From NCBI RefSeq assembly GCF_000264905.1, contig NW_006763134.1:1125712-1189711 (forward strand): 64,000 bases of DNA, read 5' to 3'. The notes below the pieces were generated by a model. The model ran no database searches. It had not been told where the DNA came from and saw only the letters and a program-made list of their open reading frames with translations. Each line of letters opens with the position of its first letter. The first letter of the stretch is position 1. This stretch comes from Stereum hirsutum FP-91666 SS1. Taxonomy: Eukaryota; Basidiomycota; Agaricomycetes; Russulales; Stereaceae. Shown piece by piece: positions 50,701 through 62,679 of this stretch. The position numbers and the translations under genes are program-made.

Positions 50701-52793
50701 GAGACAGGAGAGTGATGAGGTCAAGCAAGCTATAGAGGAGGCAAGGCGAGAGAAGGACAGGATGCTGAAGGCACAGGCCTCAGAACATGAGAGACAGATG
50801 CGAGACCATGTGGCGGAAGCGGATGGAGATCGTGCAGTATTGGAACACCAGTTCTCCGAGCTTCAGGCGGAGATGGAGGACATGGAGAGGCAGGTGAAGG
50901 AAGCCACGACTCAGGTAGAGATGAAGGAGGCCGATGTTAGCGGTCTGAAGGAGGAGTTGCAGAGGGTCGAGTGCGAGCTGAGGGACGCGCAACATATCGA
51001 GACGGTGCTACGGGAGGATCTTCGAGCGGGACGGGCGTCGCAATCTGATTTCGAGCACAAACTCGAGGAGAGCAATCGGCTCGTGGCCCAGTTGTTGGAC
51101 ATTGCCATGGTCTATCGGACGGCCGTCTTCAAGGCTTCCAGTCTGGTCCAGGCTGCGACTTCACATCCGCCAATGTCGAAATCCATCACGCATCTAGGCG
51201 ACTCTGCGGCCTTTCCAACACTCATCCGGAACCCGACCCGCGAGCCCCTGGAAGAGCCGACTCCCATCGATCCTTCCGACCCAACTGCGGCCGTGGAGGC
51301 ATTGAGGGCTTTCGACCACGACCAATTTTTGGAGATCATGTCGAAACCGGGCTCTACAATCCGCAAGTGGCAGAAACAGTGCAAAGAGTACCGCGAACGT
51401 GCGAAGGCGAAGATCTCTTTCCGGAACTTCACAAAAGGAGACCTCGCTCTATTCCTCCCGACTCGCAATTCAATCTCGAAACCGTGGGCGGCGTTCAATG
51501 GTGCGTAACTCAGTGTGTTTTGCGTGTTGGCGTGAGCTCTGAAGTCAGAGCATTCGTCGTGAATCCTCGACGATGACTCTCACGGTCCGTGGTAGCCGTA
51601 CTGACCTCCGACTTTTCCTATCAGTTTCATTCCCGCACTACTTCCTCCAGCCTAACGATCATCTGAGCCAGTCTTTGAAGACAAGAGAGTGGATCGTGGC
51701 CAGAATAACCTCGATAACAGAGCGCGTCGTTGACCAAAAGGTATGGACTGTATCCTCATACAAGCAGCCTGCACTACGCTGATTCCTGTTGAAGGATCCT
51801 TCAAGTAACCCTTTCGGTCTTGGTGATGGTGTTAAATACTACCTTCTGCAAGTTGAAGACTGGACCCATACGGCCACGGCGGCCAGGAGAAGATCCTCAG
51901 CACCTCACAAGGTCTCCGCCGAGCCGACCGACGGCTCCACTGTGCCCTTGTCGCCGCCTGCAGAGTTGACACCAACCCTTCCACAAAATGAGGTCGAAGA
52001 GGCCTTCGAGGTCACTCGCGCCCCAAGCTCCCACCTTTTCCCTGTAGTCCGCTCAAGATCAAACTCTAGTCCGAGCGCTGGCCCTTCGTCGTTATCTAAA
52101 CTACTTGCCCAGGCTGGACCAACCTCGGAACACCCAGCGCTTGACACCATCCCACCATCCCCGGATACACCTGTTCGTTCCCAATCCCCTGTGGCTATGT
52201 CACCGCCATCTGCAGTCGCCCCATCCCCTCCTCCTCACCCGCCACGGCCGAACTTGCCATCGCCACTTCGACCTGGCTCTCGAGCCTCCCGCCTCTCAAC
52301 CTCCTCTTCACGCTTCTCAGCAGGCCGTTTACCCACGTTCGGAAGCGCTTCTTCTGGGACTTCTGCAGCAGCTGCCGTCAAAGCTGCACCTACCACGGCG
52401 CTCTCTGGTTCGCCTACTTCCCCCGGTGCCGCCGACGGTCAGGTCCAAACAGGCACGACAAACACGACCCCCTCGCCAGCGGAGTCTACAGGCGAGGGGC
52501 TCTCAAATATCTTCCTTCAACGCCGAAGGACGGCTTCATATCATGTTCAGCCTCGGTCTCCGCTATCCACCACAGCTACTACCACGAGCATTGCGACAAT
52601 GAACAGGCCTACATCGGGGAGTGCTTTTGCGAGCTTGGCTAGTTGGGGCTCAGCGTTTGGGAGGAAGAAGAGGTCGGATTTGGCGTCAGACTTAGCACGG
52701 ACCGGACAAGACGACGCGGACAACCCGGAGACGGAGAGGCGGGCCAGTGGGGAAGGGGGCTCATCAGCAAGGGAACTCTTACAGAGATTTTAG
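47800..52793 (+). CDS. ATG11: selective-autophagy scaffold Atg11
   Basis: Atg11 is a large coiled-coil scaffold that binds cargo receptors and recruits the Atg1 kinase in selective autophagy. The N-terminus (MLQICRAEDGTVLQVNASLW, ETGVDQDAVVAYLSDGRLLR, then SIFVFNKYYLD) matches the conserved ubiquitin-like N-terminal region. The middle is helical (YLRAALTHQQTINQLVPTLH, FARFFYQRAQTILEVMAKL), with long coiled coils at 50279-51000 (EIARLKAQLSEV, LRQQLAQAKAEFIEVKALE, LKEELQRVECELRD). The C-terminal ATG11 domain is DLRLFLSVSFPHYFL and GLGDGVKYYLLQVEDWTH, followed by a Ser/Pro-rich tail of about 300 residues. About 1,350 residues and some 15 introns. The tail is longer than in yeast. Confidence 0.9.
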
Positions 52794-54969
52794 CACTACG
52801 TTTGCTCGCGTCGGTATCGTTCTTCGTGCCGTTGGTCCTTTCGTGACGATAGTGATGGTGGTGGTCATTGGGTGCTCTGTTGGGCATGTTCTTGGTTTAT
52901 TCCTGCGATCGTGAGCTATTGTAACGGCGGTGAGAGTGGCGCGAAGGGGAGATTGCCCAAGCGAAACTAGAGTTTCTTTTAAATCTACTACACGACACTT
53001 ATGTTTGGATGGTGTACATACATACGTTCTCTTTATCCTGCTTTCCAGTTCATATCGTTCTTCTAATCGCAGTCATTCATTCTTCCCATCATGTCCACAA
53101 GTGCCCGAAGTGTCCGTACGGACGAAATGAGACTCTCACTGAAGTCAAAATAGGCTCAACGTCCATGTCCTCATTCTACCCGGTATACCCATTCCTGCCA
53201 CGATCCGCTCAGAGCCTCAACCCTCTCCCATTATTGATTATCGCTCCTTCATGCTATTGGAATGTACGTCTTCTGACCTGCTGCGTGTTCTGCTCTACTG
53301 TAAGTATAGCAGTTCCTTGGCGCGTCCGAAGCTATCGGATGAAGTATTCGTCCTGTTATCCTGAATTTTGAGCGAGCGTGAATAGACGTGGGAGGGAATT
53401 TGAGAAGAGCGGAGCTAAGACGCCCTCTGGGTCGAATGAGGGGAAAGCAAAGACTGAGATAGTTGCAAAGTGCCTGATGACGATAGTCATAAGAAGACAA
53501 GACCGTTAGGACGATGGTAGAGCAAGGCAGAGATGATATTTGTGGGCCGCCATCGCAGCCGGAAGAGCATTCTGGCAGCAACGGTACGCAATATGTCGGG
53601 AACTGGGCACAGGAGAAGAGGTGAATTCACAATACCGAAGACAAGCGGCGAGATTAGGAGGCAGGTCCGGGGACGGCATGACCTAGTCACGGGTGAGGAC
53701 GACAGACAAATATCAGAGAAAAGACGACCAATATCCTGATCCGAGATGTCCTCGTTGACGGATCACTGTAGACGATGGAGATTCCGGAACATAATCGACG
53801 GGGCAAACGTGTCCGTGATATGTACATTCTGAGCACCATTCTAGACAATATGTTAGAATGAGAAGAGCCAAGAATGCGGAGAAACTCGAGGGAATGCCGA
53901 CGATTGAGATGAGACGAGACCAACCGGATAGAAAGAAGGCTCGATTTGATGATCATGAGAATTCACTGATACCCTGTATCATCTTGGTGCACCCTCTGGG
54001 AATAACTCTGGAGCAATGCGCACCTAGTGTGTCGACCGCCCGCCGCAATCATCAGAATCCCAGGCCATCCCTGACCTATCCTCCGAGCGCCATAACGGCG
54101 ATGTCTTGAGGGAAGACTCGATGGGCTTGTACGGTAAAACGTCGGGGCAGATATGCCAGAAATGTCTGGCTTGATCAGGTACATGGGTATTAGTGTAGAA
54201 CGCCACACCTCACAAATCTAAAGGTGTCTGTAAGGAAAAACTGCTCTCAATAACCGCGTTGTCTCGTTAGACATAATCTCTCATCCGTAGCTTATTGTCG
54301 GAGCTTGGTGCACAAAAGATGCACGTTGCATTGGTTGGCAATCCAAGGACGTGTGTTCCCCAAGAGCTGAACGCGAGCGAGAATCAACTCCCAGAGTTCT
54401 AAAAAAAACACCTGTGTGTCGTCCCTCTCATAGATACAAATGACGACGCTTAGTTTGGGATGAAATTAGCAAGGCTCCATGCGGGCCGCATCAAGACGCT
54501 GAGAGAACTGGTTGATGGCCCGGAGCAAGGTCAGGTGCGTGGTCACACGGCCAGGCGAAACAATATGGTTCGACGGGTTCCGCTCAGTTACCGACCATTT
54601 ACCTCGAAACTGAGTGTATTGACGTCGGCATCAGACAAGAAAGAGTCAAAACCCAAAGAGATTCTGCGATGCGCTGGCAGCGATGCTCGTGGAGGAGGAG
54701 AAGACGGTGGCAGTGAATGGCGGTTTAAGTTGAAGATTGTTAGAATGCGTCCGGCGCTTTCCACGTCGGAGTTTATACTAACTTCAATGCCAAGGCGCGC
54801 TCGTTGGATCGCCCGAGACCACCCGAGTTCACAACCTTTCTCTACGCGGCCCCAGATATGACCGATATCTTTTGCAGCATACCATCTTGAAAGCCGATTT
54901 CCATTGTATGTGGTAGCGGAGGAGCTTGATGATCGTATGGGACAGGTATTTCATACCGCAGCGCGTCCC

Positions 54970-54992
54970 GTGGGGCGCCAGATTTACCCCAC
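54970..54992. promoter_or_regulatory. paired CreA/Mig1-type sites
   Basis: GTGGGG at 54970-54975 and its inverse CCCCAC at 54987-54992 form an inverted pair 11 bases apart, about 265-285 bases before the sugar transporter's start codon. Both fit the SYGGRG consensus of fungal carbon-catabolite repressor CreA/Mig1. Repression by glucose is an inference. Confidence 0.4.
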
Positions 54993-55158
54993 ACTGTCTT
55001 AGGTACCGCAAACGAGAACGAAGGGATGGCGCAAGGGACGTTGTTCAACGCTTGATGGCGCACAGTGCGGCGAAATAGCGCATATGGAGAATTCTTGGAC
55101 AAACCCGTCGCTTGGTGCATGACCACGGCCTGGTCAGGCCCTTCCCTTTGCAACGGCA

Positions 55159-55166
55159 TATATATA
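55159..55166 (+). promoter_or_regulatory. TATA box of the sugar transporter
   Basis: TATATATA lies 90-97 bases before the ATG at 55256, with a pyrimidine-rich leader (TTCCTCTTCCTTGC) between. Confidence 0.55.
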
Positions 55167-55255
55167 CAGATCACTCGCTTCTCAACTTCCCGTCCCGTCT
55201 CTGTGACTTTTCCTCTTCCTTGCTTAGTCCCTTTCACCCGACTTGAAGGCCTACC

Positions 55256-57514
55256 ATGGGTGCTGGTGCAATTGCTACACAAGCTGGCAGTGACACGGGC
55301 TACCACCATCTCATTGACCCCAAGAAGACGTGGTACAACAATAGGCGGTCAGTTGCTGCATTTTCTTCCAGGCCATTGAAGTTACTGACCCTTGTGTTGG
55401 TTTAGAATCATCACGCTCAATGCATGGCTTGTCTTGCTGTCCGTACATGCATGTTCTCGTCTGTTTTCCTGAGTACTGATATTCTCCCTTAGCCTTATCA
55501 CCTCCTCTACGAATGGCTACGATGGGAGTATGATGAACGCTCTTCAGTCAGAGAAACAGTGGAACGCTTACTTCGGCACACCCGAAGGGAGCAAGCTCGG
55601 TCTCTTCAACGCCATCCAGGTCAGTACCAGACATGAGGGCCGTTGACTTCCTTTCCTGACACGCTCTCTAGAATATCGGTGCCTTGGCCGGCTACCCATT
55701 TGCTCCTTATTTGTCTGACGGAATCGGACGTCGCGGGAGCGTTTTCTTGGGCGCCGCCATCATGTGCGTCGCAGTAGCTATCCAGACTGCTGCTCAGTCC
55801 TTTGGAATGTTCATTGGTGCAAGGTCAGCGGGTTATCCGCCTCATGCTACAGGAGCGTCTGTTCTAATGTTGGGTATGCAGATTTTTGATTGGTTTCGGT
55901 CTCACATTTGCGGGTAAGTCACATTCACTTGATAGTTCAGTTAGCCTCTTGATCGATTGATGACCCCAATCTCAATTTAGCCAATGCCGCTCCCATGCTT
56001 GTCACCGAGCTTTCGTATCCCACCTACAGAGCTCCCATGACTTCGTTATACAACTCTCTCTGGTACTCTGGTTCTATCATGTGTGTATCGGTTTTATCCT
56101 CGCCAGCCATTGCCTGTAATATTGACAATCACATGGCGATTAGCGCTGCATGGACGACATTCGGTACACAGCACATCCCCAACGACTGGTCATGGCGTGT
56201 CCCGTCCCTTCTTCAGGGCCTTCCAGCTGTCCTCCAGGTGTTCCTAGTTTTCCTCATGCCCGAGAGCCCTCGTTGGCTCGTCAGCAAGGGTAGGGACGAA
56301 CAGGCTCTTCGGACACTCGCATACTACCATGCAGACGGAAACGAGTAAGCAAACCACCCGTGTAACTATAACTGTTCTCTAGAAGCTATCTCACACTTTT
56401 GTGCAATAGGACTGACCCCCTGGTTGTCTACGAGTACGAAGAGATCAAGGCTGCCATTGACTTTGACAGATCAGGTATGTCTGCCATGTTAGGTCCTTTG
56501 CAATTTCTAGATTGACGCTCTTTAATAGTTGTCTCCAACATTGGTTACAAGTCGCTCTTCATGAACCCAGGAAACAGACGTCGTTTGCGCATTATCGTTG
56601 CCATCGCCTTCTTCTCCCAGTGGTCCGGTAACGGCCTCGTCTCTTACTACCTCAGCAAGGTATTTGACACCATCGGGATCACCGATCCTACCATTCAGGT
56701 ATGCTGCCGCTGTTTCATTCGTGATGCATGACATTTACTCGGACGCACTACTGTAGCTCCTAATCAACGGCATTCTGCAAATCTGGAACCTGTTCTGGGC
56801 AATGTTCGCATCCTTCATGGTCGAACGCATCGGTCGTCGCATACTCTTCCTGGCCTCGGTCGCAGGCATGCTCCTCTTCTTCACCTTGCAAACCATTTGC
56901 TCCGCCCTCTTCGCCCAACACGGATCTTCCGCTGCAGCGCACTCCGTCATCGCATTCATCTTCCTGTTCTACGCATCATATGAGTACGTTATTTTCGCCT
57001 AACTCCAAGAATTGCATGATCCTGATGCATGATTATCTGACCGACGCTAGCCTTGCGTTCACACCATTGATCGTGTCATACACCGTCGAAATTTTGCCAT
57101 TCGCCCTCCGTGCCAAGGGTTTCAACATCTTTAACTTTACCATCTCTGCCGCTCTCATCTTCAACCAGTATGTCAACCCAATCGCGCTCAGCGCCCTCGG
57201 CTGGAAGTACTACGTACGTGATTTTTCTGCCCGCCCTATGCATATCATCTTGACGTCGTCGATCTTACCTCCCTCGTTTTTCGTTTCCACAGATCGTGTA
57301 CGTCTGCTGGCTCGCTTTCGAAGGCGTCTACTGCTACTTGTACATCATCGAGACGAAGGGTCTTTCCCTCGAGGAGACTGCTGCTCTCTTTGATGGCGAG
57401 GACGCGACTACACATATCGCTGCGCAAGGTGCTGTGGCTCAGGGATCACCTATTACCGATGAGAAGGCATCAGCCGATTCACTCCACGAGCACCATCTCA
57501 CGAAGGACGCATGA
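55256..57514 (+). CDS. MFS sugar transporter
   Basis: This 12-TM sugar:proton symporter belongs to the major facilitator superfamily and resembles fungal lactose/hexose permeases. The start MGAGAIATQAGSDTGYHHL is followed by TM1 with TSSTNGYDGSMMNALQ. Sugar-porter motifs are PYLSDGIGRRGSVFLG (loop 2-3, GRR), GARFLIGFGLTFAANAAPML, ELSYPTYRAPMTSLYN, LMPESPRWLVSKGR (PESPR, end of TM6), MVERIGRRILFL (loop 8-9 GRR) and ETKGLSLEETAALFDG (PETKG-like, after TM12). The His-rich C-terminal tail (SLHEHHLTKDA) is cytosolic. About 545 residues and about nine introns. Substrate cannot be told by sequence. Confidence 0.92.
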
Positions 57515-58961
57515 TCCATGACACCTCATATTTTGTTTATCCTCCTTGTCCCATGTCCTCTTACGCTCCGGATGTTATGTTTCTCTGAGGGTCGGTGGTC
57601 CGGTTGTATCAGTGGCTGTTCACGATGTTCACGCCTGTACTTTTAGTTTCTCTCGTTTTCGAGTCGATGCTGGGACTCCGCGTTTGGTACCTATCTCATC
57701 GTTAACGTGGTTTCATGCGTCTTGTTATATTAGTTATCATCTCCACCTCGGATCATTTTCAAGTATCTTATGTGCTACGCAATAAAACACATTACTCTCT
57801 CAAACATCCCAACATCTGTGGTCTCATGACCCTGTGCTATACCACGGCCCGCAGGTATTAGTATTGTGGCAGCCGGTACGCAGAACGATCATATGAGGCA
57901 TTCCTTTGAGGAATAGCGTTTTGACGATAGGCAAGACGTCACAGGGGAAGCAAGAGGAGAAGGCAAGGCGGTCAAAGTTACTTGGAGGAGTTGGAAACGC
58001 TAATAGTTCGCTAATATTGGCGTTCGGATAACGACCTTCGCGAGCCCGTGCCATAGCAGGTGGGTGTCTGTGGAGTGAAGCATTAGTTGTAGTGAACACA
58101 TGTCAGTTGGAAACGCCATAGCGGTTCCTACAATCCCAAAATATATCTGAATCTAAAAGGAACTCGCTCTGGAAGGGGGCCTTCATACTCAGACGGCCTT
58201 CCATTTTTCTCTTCTTCGACTTCCCAGAATAGCAGCAGGAACGGAGCCGCAGATCAACTTGTACTTAGACCAGATAGCGAGAAAACCACACTCGTTTTGT
58301 TCAGTCGCTGCTTCTTAAATAATACCACTGCACCCAAGTATCATACGCACCCAGACTCGAGTACTTACTCTGCTCCGCAATATTTAACGGCTTAAAATAA
58401 GCTTTGCGCCCGCGATATCCTTCGCTTCCTATCGAGTTTGGGACGTCCACTGCTACGGCCAAGCTACGGCGCACAACGCTATGTATCAGGCTTGCGAGCT
58501 AAGCTGAAGGACTTGCGACATGGAAGGAGGGAAGTAGTTCGAACTTTCCCCGTGCGCCGTACGGAGCCACCCGGAACTGCCACCGTCCCACGTTGCGGAC
58601 CCACATAAGTTCGTCCACACGCCACTCTCCCGGTGGCAAGTCGATGTGGATATCTGATCACTGACCAAGACTCCGAGCTCTTAAACGACCCACATCTCCG
58701 CGCATTAGGAGTCACAACGAGCTCGCGGGGTTGAATGTGCGCCGGTAGTTCGGAAAGAGGAGGAGGAGAGAGATGAATATAAGTAGATCAAAAATAGTGA
58801 CAGACAAAAACGAAAAAAAAATGAGCTAAAACGAGGGACATGCTGAATGAAAAGGAGGGAAAAAATGACAGTCCGCGTACATATGAAAGAAAGTATGAGA
58901 GAAAAAGAAGACTCAGAACAAACCGATCCAATTCCAGATCCCAAGAAGCTCAGAAAGGCCG
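57515..58961. other. convergent intergenic region
   Basis: 1.4 kb separates the transporter and RUD3 3' ends. An AATAAA polyadenylation-like signal lies at 57780-57785, about 270 bases past the transporter stop. The region 58690-58930 is purine-rich on the plus strand and is probably RUD3 3' untranslated sequence. No gene was recognised. Confidence 0.45.
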
Positions 58962-61210
58962 CTACGGCCCTTCTCTCCCCTTACCCTTCGCACTCGCACC
59001 ACCCGGCGGCATACTCAGCACTAAATCCGGGGTACTCATCATGCCCATGCCCATCGAGCCCTGGCCGAACATCATCTTCCCCGCCCCACCGCCACCTCCA
59101 CCCAGGCCACTCCTATGCGGCGACAACGTCGGCGATCCGAAGCCACGCGCAGTAGGCGTCCCGGGCAACGACGTTTCCCTCCGTTGATGTGGAGAAGTAG
59201 GGGACGCCGCAGTACTACTAGTCATCCTATCTCCCGCATTCGCCTCCGTAAGCAAAAACTCCACCCAAAGCCTCGAAAACGACTCCGTCTCGTCCGTCTT
59301 CTCCAGCTCCACGTCTTTCCCACTGCCCAGACTCCCTGAGCTGCCCTTGGAGAAGAGTAGCCCGCTGGTGCTGGGGGAGACCGTGGCGCGCTGAAGGCCG
59401 GCTTTCATTCGTTCGTTTTCGTTCCAGGACAGGATGGTCGCGATGAGATTGAGCATTTCGAAGCGTTTGGGGTCGGCGCGAGGGGTGGATAGGAAGGAGA
59501 GGAGGACGTTGGTGACGAGGCGGCGGTCGACGTTTGTGTCAGAAGAGGAACGGCGCAGGCGACGGAGGGCTTCCATCAGGTGTTCGTTGATGATGACGGC
59601 TGTGAGTGGCGTGTGAGAAAAAGATAATGAGAAAGGAGGAGAAGAGTGATTGTGCGTAGGAGCGAACGTACCTTCGTGTCGGAGTTTACTGATGAGAAGG
59701 TTTTTCTCCTTGATCTCTTTCTCCAATTCAGACGTCCGTGAAGTGTTCGTCGTCGACTCTTCTAGTTGTAGCTAGACGTTCATTTGGTTGGTTACTGAGA
59801 GAGGTCGTAAACATGATACAGGATGGAGCATACCTCGGCTTGCAAAGCTCGATGCTTATACTCTGCTAGAGACTGTGTGACGTTGTTGAGTTGAGTCTCG
59901 TAGTCTTTCACGGCTACTCGGAGTTCGTGATCCTTTGCTATAAAGAATTGCCGAAATTGTTAGCGACCATTCCCAATGTTAAGTAGCGGCTGAGTAGACA
60001 AAGGATAGGTTCATGACAGTTGGCCATATTTCAGGCCTGCAAAGTTCACAACAATGGCCACGGATTGTGTCTGGCAGGGATCCGCACAGATAGGTTGTGT
60101 GACCGCCCGAAAGCCCGAAGACAACGGAAACATAGAGCTCACTCACCAGACTGGAAATCCTCCAACACCCCCTGCAAATTCGCCACCTTCTCCCTCTCTC
60201 CCTCCAATTCCTCCTGCACCCTCCCCACTCTCTCCCTCCCCCCCTCCACCTCCCTCCTCATCCCCTCCACCGCCACCCTCGCCTCCTCCCCCGCCACCCT
60301 CTCCTCCAAACACGCCCTCTCCCACTCGTCCCTCTCCATCCTACACCGCTCCAGCTCGACATCCCGATCCCGGAGCTCGCGCTCCCGGTCGTGCAAGGCC
60401 CGTTCGTGTTCGCGCAGGAGGGCGTCGGAGGAGGATTGTTGGATGGAGAGCGTGCGGAATTCGGAAAGTTCGGAGGAGAGGCGGTCGGATTCGCTGTGGG
60501 AGAGGGTTAGTTCGGATTTGAGGGTTTCGAGCGTGAGGGAGAGGTCTTCGTTTTGGGCTGTTAGGGATTGGATGGTTTGTTCTCTTCGGTCGAGTTCTTC
60601 CTACATGATACCAGCGATATACCACCAATGAACCAAACCAAACCACAACAAAATATGGTATCAAAGAAATGAACAAGTTCAGAAATTTGGTACGTGAGTT
60701 GGGGATAGTGAAACAACGTGAACATAAGAGGAGGTATGGGTGCAGAGAAGCCATGGAGATGAGACGTACGGCATCCTGCTTGAGCTTATTCCCCAAAGTC
60801 GAACGCATCGTGTTCAGCCTGGCCAGCAGATTTCGATACTGCGACGCGAACTCTTCTCTCTCCTGTCTCGTCCTCTCAAGCTCCTGTTGCAGCTTCTCGA
60901 TAGGATCCACAACCAGCACTTCCTCTCCCTCCACTTCGCCCTCTCCCTCTCCCTCACCCCTCTCTCCACCATCTACAGCGCTAACGTCCCCATGACCATG
61001 TGCATCCCCATTCACCAGCCCATTCCCGTTGAGTCGTGGATGAGTGGTACTGTCTGTATATGCGGGCGGAGGCGGCGAGCCCAATCCGCTCGACTTTTCA
61101 GACTCGAAGGAGAGACGGCCCAGAGCGGCGTTTATAGTCTGTTGAGCCTGTGTGCCCGGGCTCGTTGCGCGCGAGGGGGGTTTAGTGGGACTGGTGGTGG
61201 CCGAGGACAT
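58962..61210 (-). CDS. RUD3: Golgi tether Rud3/GMAP-210-like golgin with GRAB domain
   Basis: This long coiled-coil tether of the cis-Golgi is recruited by Arf1 and helps capture ER-derived vesicles. The start MSSATTSPTKPPSRATSPG is disordered, with a Gly/Glu-rich run (GERGEGEGEGEVEGEE). Coiled coil begins at IEKLQQELERTRQEREEF and continues through EELDRREQTIQSLTAQNEDL, RERELRDRDVELERCRMERD and VGRVQEELEGEREKVANL. The C-terminal GRAB domain (VIINEHLMEALRRLRRSS, NVDRRLVTNVLLSFLSTPR, DPKRFEMLNLIATILSWNE) is the Arf-binding module of Rud3. A Gly/Met-rich tail follows (GGGGGGAGKMMFGQGSMGMG). About 600 residues. It complements SEC23 and TLG1 in traffic. Confidence 0.88.
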
Positions 61211-62679
61211 CGTCGCAGTCTGAGTATTGTCGCAGTATCACAACTTCGCCAGTTATCCGAGCATATGAATATTGCCAAGATTTACAGAGAATGAGTGGTC
61301 TCAACAGTTGATAGAAGTGATAGTTAGGGCCTTGAAGCTTGAAGGATGCGGAGGTGCTATGTGGCAAGCCAAGAATACAGCAGCAACAGCAGGCAGGGAG
61401 ACTGCTGGACTGTGCAATGACTGCAGTCTGTGCGGACGGAGAATTGGAAATGCCTGTTAGGTCCGGGTCCACGTCAACGTGTGTGGCGTGGGAACGACGA
61501 TCAATGGTTCGCGGGTGTGGCGCAAGTACGTGTTTTGTGGCACGAAGCTTTGTCGGTGATTTCTATGGAGACATTGCTGGTGAGAAAGTGCAAACATATT
61601 ATATCCAAAGATAGAGTCGTTTCGTTGAGGCTGAATGTTAGCCGTTCCGTCCCTCAAGTCTGTTCCGCTTTACACCTTCGGATTGTACGAGACGAAGTCG
61701 CCAGGAATGAGAGGGTCACCTCACTCACTTCAAATATTACTCATTTCGGCAGCGGTAGCAGTCTTACTCGTTAATGTTGGCACCGACTCACATACTTACG
61801 GAAGGGAAAGTCTTGAGCCTGGACGACATGTCGGAATATGTTCTGCAAGTCTCGGTGGCTGAAAGGACGATAATGCCACACTCATAACACAGACAACAAG
61901 GTACATCACCATACAGTGCTATGTACCAACCACGGAGACAATAAGTTCAACAATGTCACTGAATGTCACAGGATAATACGATGCTGCTAGACCGCGCATG
62001 AGACCTACTATCCACTGGTTGACGACGCTGTCGAGACGATAGATCCATCAAACGACTCAACTAATAAATCATACGTGCAAAAATGATTGAGACACAGCAA
62101 CGGTGAACGCTAAGGCATAGCGTGATGGGCGTCGCATGAAAACAACAGCCTCTTCAGCTGCAACCTTGATAAATGAGTGATGGTGTGCATGGGACGCCAC
62201 TCCTGTGATCAGCACCGAATCGATGGAGGGCATGCTGTAGCGGCGTGCGAACTCGTGTTGAGTGGCTCACTGATCGCCGAAAACATGTACAGAGATTGGA
62301 ACCAGGTTCTCCAGCAGTGTTATAATGTATAGTGCCAGACACTGACTGGAACAGAAGCAAGCTCTAGAGACTATATTCGACGAGGCTTGGAAAAGGAACA
62401 ACAGCGGCCGAAAGAGGCAGTCGAGGACTGATGTACATAGGCAGGGGCCGTAACAAGCCGGAGCCGGGAGATGGGCGCGACAAGTGAGACTGGCAGGCTC
62501 GTCGGATGCTCGCCCTCTGTCCTTCCCTCGACGACCACCGGCCCTCCTTTGTTCCCCATTCGCCCTATATAATATCCTTCGACCTCCAGATTCAGTATCC
62601 TCCTTGTTGGCAGATCCCCACAGGACTCTTCTGAATCCATCCCAACATCGTCCGTCGCCAACAGGGATATCCGAGCACC
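61211..62679. other. divergent intergenic region
   Basis: About 1.5 kb lies between RUD3 (minus) and the F-box gene (plus). It holds both promoters. No gene, repeat or RNA was recognised between 61400 and 62500. Confidence 0.4.
62566..62573 (+). promoter_or_regulatory. TATA box of the partial F-box gene
   Basis: TATATAAT lies about 107 bases before the start codon at 62680. Confidence 0.5.

Larger units (their letters stand above)
52794..55255. other. 2.5-kb intergenic region
   Basis: This is the longest gene-poor stretch of the window. Open frames on both strands (minus 53687-54208; plus 54460-54861, 133 codons, basic) show no domain, TM pattern or convincing splice chain. It ends in the sugar-transporter promoter (see 54970-54992 and 55159-55166). 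Confidence 0.4.

Noticed and set aside
53687..54208. Two minus-strand frames that could be spliced into one gene
   Set aside because: I could not find a convincing splice chain or any recognisable protein feature.
54460..54861. 133-codon basic open frame
   Set aside because: Composition looks random and no family is recognised; no promoter or intron pattern.
60143..60325. Gly-rich minus-strand frame (repeated GGG/GEGG)
   Set aside because: It is the shadow of the Glu/Arg-rich coiled coil of RUD3 in another frame.
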